Source of the DNA: Pomphorhynchus laevis
Lineage: Eukaryota; Acanthocephala; Palaeacanthocephala; Echinorhynchida; Pomphorhynchidae
DNA: 64,000 nucleotides
Assembly: GCA_012934845.2 (NCBI GenBank)
Contig: WNNJ02002556.1
Coordinates: forward strand, 31,758-95,757
Direction of reading: 5' to 3'
Positions within the stretch are counted from its first letter, which is position 1. Every line of letters begins with the position of its first letter. Positions 55,577-64,000 of this stretch are shown here, piece after piece. The position numbers were made by a program, and so were the translations under genes. The notes under the pieces are model-generated. The model had not been told where the DNA came from. It did not search any database and was given only the letters and a program-made list of their open reading frames with translations.

Positions 55577-56080
55577 GTCTGTCTTGGTGAAGCGGGAGTT
55601 GAGTCTTAGGGCGAAGCTTTCGGCTTACTCCTCAATATTCGTTCATATCTCAACCTATGGTCATGATCTTTGGGTTACGACCTAAATGATTAGATCTCGG
55701 ATACAGGCCACCGAAATGAGGTTCCTTCGCGGTGTGGCCGGTTTTAGCCTTAGAGACAAGATTTGAAATTCGGTCATCCAGGATAGACACGGAGTAAATG
55801 CGCTGCTTCTCCACATCGAAGAAAGTCAGTTGAGGTGGCTAGGACACGTTCTAATGATGTCTAAAGATCGCCTACCCCGGAGGGTTTTTCAGGCCGGACT
55901 CTCTGGAAAAAGACTTCTAAATCGACATCGATACCGATGGAGAGATCAAATCTTGAAACTGACCGAAGACCGCCTTGGGCTATCTGAAGGAGAACTCTGG
56001 TCTCTCGTCTAAGATCGCGATGTTTGAAGTAGTTTGGTTCGTGCCCTTCTTCCACGACCCTACACCTGGATCAGTCGTTG
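55577..56080 (+). pseudogene. Foreign LINE C-terminal segment inside LINE-C
   Basis: Plus-strand words: RELSLGAKLSAYSS region, YGHDLWV, TEMRFLRGVAGFSLRDKI, RHGVNALLLHIEESQLRWLG, HVLMMSKDRLPRRVFQAGLS, RWRDQILKLTEDRLGLSEGE and LWSLV. This RWLGH...RLPRRVFQA...GRPRxRWRDxI pattern is the C-terminus of another LINE lineage, widespread in animals and unrelated in sequence to the A/B C-terminus. It replaces about the last 100 codons of LINE-C. It carries a few stops and frameshifts. Confidence 0.8.
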
Positions 56081-56359
56081 ACAGGAAATCTTGTTTACAG
56101 GAAAATTCGCCTGCTGGATTATTTTTATCAGTTTGATAATTTTTGTCATTTTTAGTGGGCTTGTAAGCGCGCCGTTGTCACGCATTTTATAATCAAAATA
56201 AATTTATCTTTTTTAAAATAAAATGATTAGTGTAATGAATGTTGATTTTGATAAAATGGGTGCGATATAGAGTTTGCTTAAGTGGCATTGTGCTGGAGCA
56301 TTTGGTGTTCATGTGGCCTAGTCATTCAAGCAACATTGATTAACCTTTTAAAGCATTTT

Positions 56360-58340
56360 CCTATTGCGTAACACGTAGACGACATTCTTCCAAACCTAAA
56401 TTATTAAATAACGAGTTGGCGCGTGCCATCAGAGAACGAAATTATGCTTTCCTGCTGTTTAAACGTGGCCTTGGTTCCTACAAATCTTATACTAATATTC
56501 GCAATGAGGTAACGCCTCTTAAATGTCAGAGAAATAATCAAAACATTGCTGACATACGTTCTTCGCATTATCAAAAAAATTTCAACTACTTAGCAACCGT
56601 AAGAGAGCATCATCGTCAATCAACTGTCTGGTCGATGGTGAGATTAAATCTGTTTCCTTTCTCCATCTCTGATATCCTTGAAGGAACTCCTGTCAAACTC
56701 AATTAATCTTCCCTGTGTAATTATCATATTATGGCAGATAATTCGTACCTACAATATCAGGAATCTAACATCCGTTTTGATCCACGATGTTTTCAATATC
56801 TTGTCCAGTCTCGGTAAAAAATAGTTCAGGACCCAATTGCATTTATAGTATATTATTACGTTAGGTAGCGTAACATATATACTGTCCGCTTTCTAATATT
56901 TACTACTTGTCCTTGAGAGCTAGCATTATTCCAGATATATGGAAAAGATCATTATTCATTCAAGTCTTCAAACAAGGGAATAGGGTCAATGCTCTAAATT
57001 ACCGGCCAATAAGTTTCACATTATATTGCTTGCAAGGTGATTGAGAAACTGACGCTGAAGCATATATCTTTTCATTTGGACAAATTTAATATCTTATCAA
57101 ATAAACATCATGGTTTTAGAAAGTATCAATCCACTTCGACAAATCTAATATTAGAGTGTGAAAGCTGTGTCGGATTTGTTGAACTGTGTGTAGCGGTTGA
57201 TGTCGTCTTTATTGATTTACCCAAAGCTCTTGATTGGGTTGTTCATCCAATATTACAATGGAAGCTTAGGAATTATGGATTCTCTAAGCATGTTTGTTGA
57301 TGGATATGTGACTTCTTGAATAGTCGTTCTTTCACTGTACGAGTTGGTGACTCTCATTCAGAATGATTCAATCTCACTCAGGGTGTTTCTCAAGGTTGTA
57401 TTCTTAGTCCTACTGTATTTAATATCTACATTAATGAAATCGCTGGAAATGTTACATGCCAGTGCCTACAATACGTTGATGATCTGAAACTGTAGTGTGC
57501 ATTAGATTTAGTTGACGATTTTTCTAGCTCTCTTCTACTACAATCGGATTTGGATAGGTCAGCAGCTGGTATTCATCCCACGACCTAGTCATTAATATGA
57601 GCAAATGTAAGCAAATGAGAATCGGTCACTGTTGACTACCCTTCCCTTCCTAAAATTTAGTTCAAGCGTTATTGAGTCAGTAAATTATTTTACTGATCTA
57701 GGTGTTGTGATCTCGTCAAACTTAAAAACTCGTCTTCACTCATACGATTGTGACTAAATGTCGTAGAACTTTAGGCTTCATTTATCGAAACATTGGACAA
57801 CTTGAGCCTAAGCAATTACGCATTGTATATGCAACTTTTAAAATCGTATATGATTTATGCTTTCAGGCGACACATCATTAACTGAAATCAGAATTGAGTG
57901 AATTCGAAAGCATTTTGAAGAGAGCCACACATTTGCTTCTGGCGATTCGCTATATCCCTTATCCCATTAGGTTCGATGAGTTGAGTATCAGATCTATTGA
58001 TTCTAATCTTCTGATTGAATATCTAACCTTGGTATGAATGTCGCTGTGTGTGCTTAACCATCAATTGAATTAGTTGTCCCGTTAGTGTAGCTCTTCAATG
58101 CTACTTGGACTTTAGCTGTGCATGAAGTATCAATCAAAGCCTTGAACTAATTGTACGACTTTGGCTGATCGCGTCTATAATCGACGTAATGGACTATCGC
58201 CTTGGGTAGTAAACAGTTGTACTGCTGCGAAATTCAAGAAATGCCCCAAACTAGAACTTTTGGATTCTTGATGTTTTTTAATTTCCTTTTGATTTTATAT
58301 TTCTTTTTTACTTCGACGTGATGCTTCCATACGAGTTTCA
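56360..58340 (+). pseudogene. CR1-like LINE remnant, heavily decayed
   Basis: Ordered remnants of endonuclease-linker and RT: KPKLLNNELARAIRERNYAF (56.39 kb), DNSYLQYQESNIRF, KSLFIQVFKQGNRVNALNYR (56.94 kb), NKHHGFRKYQSTSTNLILE (57.1 kb), VFIDLPKALDWVVHPILQWK (57.2 kb), GVSQGCILSPTVFNIYINE (57.38 kb), LQYVDDLKL (57.47 kb; YADD to YVDD), ILKRATHLL region and RVYNRRNGLSPWVVN (58.17 kb). At least a dozen stops or frameshifts. It is more diverged than the copy at 23865 and may be a separate subfamily. Confidence 0.8.
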
Positions 58341-58485
58341 TCTCCTTCGAAAGTCGACATAGTAAGATTTTATATAATTAATATTTATACAAAGTTAAAA
58401 TTGAAATAAATACTAATTTTTCATATTTGATATGAAATATGTCGATACCTACATCATAAGCAATCAATTCTTTGAACAATCATTA

Positions 58486-60725
58486 TTAGCTAAGAAAAAC
58501 AGGGTCCGCTGCTTTTGAAAGTTGCCTCCACTTGGTTCTATTTATGGCGTCTTTGGTTTCTAGTCCAACACTTATCAAATCATGACGTATGACGTCCATC
58601 CATCGCAATTTCGGCCTTCCTATCGGACGCTTTCCATCCACTGTCACGGCAACGAACCTATTTGATGGTTGGTGTTCGCTTGCGCGGATAACGTGGCCGT
58701 ACCATTGTAGTCGTTTTTCGCGAAGTTTCTCTATTATTGGCACTACGCCAAAACGATCCCTGATTTCTTCGTTCCGGACATGATCTTTTAAAGTTTTTCC
58801 TGCTGTCCATCGGAGCATCTTTGTCTCCATTGCGGCAACTTTGCGTTCCTCATATTTTGATATCGCCCAGCATTCAGCGCCATAAAGGACCACCGGTCGT
58901 ATTAAAGTTTTGTAAATTTTCGACTTTAGTCGGTCTTTTATTATTGGATCGCAGAGAATACCTGTAGCTGACCGATATTTCATCCAGGCTGCATTTATTC
59001 GAGAAGAGACATCTGCGCGTAGGATACCATCTGCCGCTATGGTGGAGCCAAGGTATTTAAACTCAGTTGTTCGGTTCAGTGTGTGTTTTCCAAACTGTAG
59101 CGGCTGATCATCATTCATATTTGTGGTCAGGTATTCCGTTTTACGCGCGTTCAGGCGTAGACCAAACTGCTTGAGTCGATTTCCCCAGCTGTTTATTTGT
59201 TGTTGGAGGTCATCTTTATCTACGGACGCAAGCATGACGTCATCTGCATATAGAATCGTCCACGGAAACTGTCTGTTTAGATTGTTGGATATGGCATCCA
59301 TAACGAGGATGAATAGCAACGGGGACAGCGCAGACCCTTGATGAACTCCAACGGTGATAGGAAAATCATCTGTATATCCCACGGTCGTACATACCCGACT
59401 TGTTGATCCTTTGTATATTAGCTTGACCCATTCAACAATCTCTTCAGGGACTAAGTGGAATCTCAAAGCGTAGCAAATAACTTCATGCGGGACCCGATCG
59501 AACGCCTTTCAAGATCAAAGAACGCACAGTATATATCTTTCTGTTTTTCGCGATGTTTTTCAAGAAGAAGGCGAAGGGCATAGATAGCATTAATGGTGCC
59601 ACAGTTCTTGACAAAACCACATTGATTTGAGGATATCTTGACTATGCTTCTTATCCTATCGTTTATCACATGTTCCAAAATCTTGAGGGTGTGTGAAATG
59701 AGACGAATCGGGCGGTAATTTGAACAGTCGGCCGGATTTCCCTTCTGTTTCCATATAGGTACGGTTGTGCTCCGTCTCCAATCAAGAGGTAACTCCTTTT
59801 CTTGAATTATTTTGTTGAAAAACTGCACCAACCACCTTGTTGAATCCCGTACACTTGATTTCCAGAATTCTGAAGCTACATCATCAGGCCCCGTAGCTTT
59901 TGCACTTTTTATTTTATGTAGTGCAATTTCAACCTCGATAGCTGTTATGGGCAAGACTGGGCCTTCGATCGGCGGAAGATGTGGTATAGGTGGGTGTTCA
60001 AATTCCTGGGTGGATATCTCTTTGAAGTAAGTTCGCCATTACTCTAATATCTGCGTCCTACGAGTAAGCAAAACACCGCTTTGATCGTTTATTCCATGAA
60101 ACTTTTCAGTATCCTGCGTTTTTTGGTATCTTGTTCGGGCGATTCTATAAATTGCACGCTCTCCTTCACGTGTATCGAGTTTCGCGTACAAATCATCAAA
60201 CTTCTTTGCTTTAGTTTGAGCTATTACTTTTTTGCTTTTGTTAGCTCCTTTGTATTTTTCCCAGTCTTCGGAACATTTGCTCGCGAGCCAGACGTGGTAA
60301 CTGCGTTTCTTTTGTCGAACACTTTTTTACTTCCTCGGTACATAGCCATGAACTTTTATCGAGTCGTCGTGTTCCAGGTTTTGTAGTACCAAGTATCTCT
60401 TGGGCAAATTTCGTAATGGACGCTTTGGTTTTTTCCCATGTTTCATTTATCGTCGTTATGGGTGCCATATTTTTTATGGGCTTCAAATCGGATTCCGTTT
60501 TCTTGAATTTCCACCATTTTATACGAGGTCTCACGTTACGTTATGCGCTAGGTTGCTTCGGCGAGGTGATATTCAGGGTTGTAACGACAGGTCTATGTTG
60601 AGTTGTCACTGTTTCATACGGGATAGACTTTGTATCGATTACGAGTTTGAGATCACACCGTCGGACTAAGATATAGTCGATTTGAGTTTTATTTAAGGCG
60701 CTGTGAAAAGTGATGAGGTGTGATG
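58486..60725 (-). mobile_element. RTE-clade LINE, 5'-truncated, few breaks
   Basis: On the minus strand the copy opens in the endonuclease C-terminus (HSALNKTQIDYILVRR, IPYETVTTQHRPVV; about 60.7-60.6 kb). A linker with RIKWWKFKKTESDLK (60534) follows, then RT: KIKSAKATGPDDVASEFWKS, CSNYRPIRLISHTLKILEHV, SSNQCGFVKNCGTINAIYAL (59954-59580), and after one frameshift GVHQGSALSPLLFILVMDAI, ILYADDVMLASVDKDDLQQQ and FKYLGSTIAADG, with a C-terminal RLQWYGHVIRASEHQPSNRF and GRPKLRWMDVI (59466-58486, 326 codons). The frameshift near 59500 falls in the DLEKAFDRVPHE block and is a one-base loss. The GVHQGSALSPLLF signature is typical of RTE. It is inactive but recently so. Confidence 0.92.
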
Positions 60726-61607
60726 CTCGTGAGATTAAGAGTTGATAATATTTTTATTTATTTAAAGTTAGAATTTAAAACAAAAATCAATGTTCACAAA
60801 TTGACTAATAAATATTATGTATCAGAATAAGGATTAGAGGTCATAAGGAGGAACTGCTAGGCTATCAGGTTTCGACAGCTATTTATCGACCCAACATATC
60901 AGCGGGTCTAAATACATGTTAATGACGTATTTCCACATATGAAAGTTGATTATATAGTGTATTTTATCATAATACAAAGTATATTATTTACTATCCATCC
61001 ATAAATATGTTCCCTTCAAAGTTTAAATTTATTTTTAAAAATATATTTTGTGATTTATATATTTCAAAATTTTCTGTTTTATTTTTTATTAATATATATA
61101 TTATATATATATATTATATAATGTTATATTATATTACCATATTATATTGTATACTATATGATATACTATATATTATTAAATATAACTCATATATAATATA
61201 TTTATATGGGGAAAACATTATGATATATCACGGGGTAGGTGAAAAATGAAGGATAATTGATCAATTTTAATGAGTACCGTTTCGTAATTATTTCTATTCT
61301 TCTGTAGTAGATGCTTTACATTCCTGGCTAAGAAACGTATCTGCTGTCAGGCGCAAACTAGGGACACGTCAACAATATACTTAATCACATATCAAGTTTC
61401 GTCTAAAGACCGCGGCTTCGATAATGATATTATACATGTGCCTACTACGAGCAATCCTAATCACATCGTTGATTTATACGTTTTTATAAAAACGGATAAA
61501 AAACGTTTTTTTAAACGATTGTTTGTGTATTAAGAAATATTGAATATAGATATTAAATAGTCAATATTTAAGAAAAAATATATATTATATCAATACAAAT
61601 TAGTAAT
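60726..61607. other. AT-rich stretch, no gene seen
   Basis: Includes a dense TATA/ATAT run at about 61090-61200. No protein-like frame or known repeat was recognised. Confidence 0.55.
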
Positions 61608-64000
61608 ATTAACATTCGTCTTGATCGCCCGTCTGACTCTGACTCTATCACTTTAACTAAGCTTTTTTCTGATTTTAACTATAAATTACTTTCAACAAGC
61701 CCAACTCATATTCTCGGCGGTGCTCTCGACATCATTGCTGTTCCTAACTGCTTCAATGACTATACCTCCTTGTCAATTACTGATCCTGGTTTGTCCGATC
61801 ATTTCCTTGTCACTCTTACTCTTACTCGTCCCCATCCTCCTTCTCCGCCTTTACCATTATCTACACCAAGTCGACCCTGGAAGCTTCTCGATATCCTTGT
61901 TCTCTGCACAGCCTTACTCAATTCTTCACTCTTTTCACTTCCTCTTAACTATCTCTCTCCCGATGATCTCTGCATTCTGTTTGATTCTGAACTTACGTCG
62001 ATCGTCAATAACCTTCTGCCTAGTCGACTCCGACGTTCTCAGCGCTTGCGCCATGCTCACTGGTTCGATTCTGACTGTAGTCTTTCTAAGCGTCGACTCC
62101 GTCACTCGTTTCATCTGTATAATCGCTTTCTTTAAGGTTCTACCAACTCACTCACTCCAAATCTTCGTGATTCCTATTTTTCTCAACGCCGTTCACATCT
62201 CATTCTTATACGTACTAAACGTACTCTCTTTTGGCGAAATCAACTCGAGTCATCTTCTAACTCTAAATCACATTGGAAAATCTTAAACTCAATTCTTTCA
62301 CGATCATCTACTTCTTGTAATATAAATCCTGATGAATTTTCTTCTTATCTACAAACTAAGCTATCTAATTTACTTTCCCTACTACCCGTAGCCCCTTGTA
62401 CCCTCGCTTCTCTTTAAATTAATCCCTTCCAGAGCTATTTCACCTTCTTCCCGTTTCATCTGATGAAGTTTCTTCGGTTATGCTGTCATTACATAATAAA
62501 ACCTCTTCTTCTGACCCAATAACCACTCACTTGCTTAAAAATATCTGCTCCGTTATCTTACCCTTCCTAACCACATTGTTCAACTCGTCCATCCGTAGCC
62601 GTACATTTCCTGCCATCTGGAAATGCGCCACTGTTCGTCCTCTCATCAAAAAGCAATCTCTCGACTCCTCACTACCATCTTCGTACCGTCCTATTTCACT
62701 TCTCCCAACCCTCTCTAAACTCCTTGAGCGTCTCGTTCTTAAGCAAGTTAATACATATCTCTATTCCTCTAACTTATTTCCTCCCTTCCAAGCCGCTTTT
62801 CGCTCTAATTACTCTACCGAAATTGCATGTCTTAAAGTTTATAACGACTTACTCATATCGCGCGATTATAAATTATTTAGTGTCATAGTTTCTCTTGATC
62901 TATCGTTTGCTTTTGACATCGTCGATCACTTGATTCTTCTCCATCGCCTTCGTCATGATTATGGCTTCTCTTTACCCACTGTATCATGGTTTTCTTCATA
63001 TCTATCAAACCGTACATTTCGCGTATATTCTAACTCTTCTCTCTCCCATCCTTCGTCCATTCCGTCCGGTGTTCCACAAGGCTCCGTATTAGGCCCTATG
63101 CTTTTCTCTCTTCTTCTTGGTGATTTGTCTTCGATTTCTCATAAATTTAACTTCCATGTTATGCAATATGCTGATGACATTCTCATCTATGCTCATGCAC
63201 CTGTTTATCGTATTCACGATCTTAGTGTTTTCACTTCGGACTGTCTTGTCTCAATTTCCAGTCATCTTTCTTCCCTTCGCCTTTCTCTGAATCCTGATAA
63301 ATCCAAAATTATGTGGATCCTACCTCGACGCCTCGGCTTCGAACCTCCATCCGTATCATTAAATTCTACAATTCTTCCTATCGTTGATAATCTCGTTTTC
63401 CTAGGATTCCATTTTGACAACCGACTTTCACTTAAACCTTTCGTTAGAGAAAAAGTACGCTCATCTACCTTGATACTCCGCAACCTCCGTCAAGTTCGTA
63501 GATTGATCGATGTCCCTTCTCATATGACTCTCATATCTTCTCTTCTTTTTTATAGACTCGATTATTGTCTTAGTCTATTTTCCAACTCACCTAAATCCAC
63601 TCTTCTTCCTTTACAACGCATCGTCAACGCAGCTGTCCGAATTCTCCTCCGTCTTCGTCGTTTTGATCATACATCCTACCATCTTGCTTCTCTCGATTTG
63701 CCTACAATTTATTGTCTTGTTCAAATTCGTCTTCTTATCGTTGCTTTCCGCCTTGTAACTTTTCATACCCCTTCATTTCTCAACCTTTCTTTTCTTGATA
63801 ATTCTCGTCCTGTTTACTGTTCCTTGCGTTCCTGTAATTCTCTTCTTTTACATGTCCCAAACTACTCTACCTCCTTTGGACTCCGCTCCTTCCTGGTGGT
63901 TCTTTTCTATCGTGGAATCATCTACCCATTCATATACGCCAATCAACTTCCATGCAGTGCTTCAAACGACAAATCCGATCCCATTTTAACAATTTATCTG
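61608..64000 (+). mobile_element. LINE-B copy B5, truncated at 5' end and by window edge
   Basis: It starts in the endonuclease at NIRLDRPSDSDSITL and continues to the window edge, within a few codons of the ORF2 stop. Blocks: GLSDHFLVTL, SSYRPISLLPTLSKLLERLV, SLDLSFAFDIVDHLILLHRL (S to F in SSAFD), SGVPQGSVLGPMLFSLLLGD and MQYADDILIYAHAP. It shares with B3 the TAA after YNRFL (62133-62135), the frameshift in CTTGTACCCTCGCTTCTCTT (about 62400), the VPSHMTLISSLLFYRLDYC variant and other substitutions that B2 lacks. After 62.5 kb it is better preserved than B3, with no further long interruption in the RT. Confidence 0.93.

Larger units (their letters stand above)
54337..56215 (+). mobile_element. 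LINE-C, decayed relative of A/B with chimeric 3' end
   Basis: A third, older family related to A/B. Blocks: LLSLPNK, KSALSTVHFYPRIVQYPFS region, SLDLLYAYDIVDHYILLYRL (54.7 kb), GVPQGSVLGP (54.94 kb), MQYTDDILS (55.03 kb; YADD changed to YTDD), LSLNPAKSKIVWIIPSHLN (55.14 kb), then SRIDYCLSMFSNYPKTTLQP and ICRFDHISQH (55.4-55.55 kb). A short LINE-A tail interrupts it at 54793-54851. At 55577 it switches to a different LINE C-terminus. It ends with a recognisable A/B-type tail (GTGGGCTTGTAAGCG, AAATAAATTT) at 56156-56215. Many stops are present. Confidence 0.85.

Noticed and set aside
61080-61200. AT-rich run as a possible replication origin or matrix attachment site
   Set aside because: Composition alone does not support such a call, and no further motif is present.
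1-64000. CRISPR array, bacterial operons or rRNA genes
   Set aside because: No spacer-repeat pattern, ribosomal RNA sequence or prokaryotic gene organisation is present; the window is eukaryotic.

Overview
This is a gene-poor, repeat-dominated stretch of an animal nuclear genome. Two pieces of host coding sequence are recognisable, both on the minus strand. One is an exon of the nucleolar GTPase NOG1 (3120-3290), with a splice acceptor and donor. The other is a complete single-exon reading frame for the complex I accessory subunit NDUFB3/B12 (14997-15302), with a splice acceptor just before its start codon. A third candidate, an unrecognised C-terminal exon at 22012-22185, is weak. The protein types and the mix of retroelements (CR1/L2-type LINEs with a PHD-like ORF1, RTE, Penelope-like pieces, Mag-like Ty3/Gypsy) suggest an arthropod, probably an insect. 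The species cannot be fixed from sequence alone.

Layout. 1-9.6 kb: AT-rich DNA, the NOG1 exon, and two arrays of the same ~380-bp satellite in opposite orientation (840-2672 and 8427-9567). Between them lie a LINE remnant, a decayed LTR-element gag/pol remnant, hairpins and a well-formed hammerhead ribozyme (8182-8229). 9.7-15 kb: a truncated LINE-A copy abutting a Mag-like Ty3/Gypsy element with short terminal repeats, then NDUFB3. 15.3-23 kb: palindromes and Penelope-like debris on both sides of a near full-length but decayed LINE-A (17.4-21.1 kb). 23-30.6 kb: CR1-like LINE copies in both orientations and a LINE-B copy. 30.6-38.7 kb: a Penelope-like reverse-transcriptase piece ending in a palindrome, LTR-element remnants, and LINE-A2 with a long open ORF2. 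38.7-43.7 kb: LINE-B2, the best-preserved element (968-codon open ORF2), nested inside a LINE-A copy that is itself nested inside an LTR-element gag remnant. 44-54 kb: a chain of LINE-A and LINE-B copies, including a LINE-B apparently split by a LINE-A. 54-64 kb: a minisatellite, a chimeric LINE, a decayed CR1-like LINE, an RTE element, AT-rich DNA, and a LINE-B copy running off the end.

LINE-A and LINE-B are sister families. Both have ORF1 with a PHD-like Cys motif, ORF2 with an endonuclease (TESW, GDFNIR, SDH) and a reverse transcriptase (GVPQGSVLGP, YADD), 20-bp promoter-like repeats in the 5' UTR, and a 3' terminal stem-loop whose stem bases covary between families. Two LINE-B copies share the same inactivating changes, which points to mobilisation in trans or to duplication. 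The most notable non-coding signals are the hammerhead ribozyme, the set of near-perfect palindromes with Penelope-like features, and the covarying LINE 3' hairpin.
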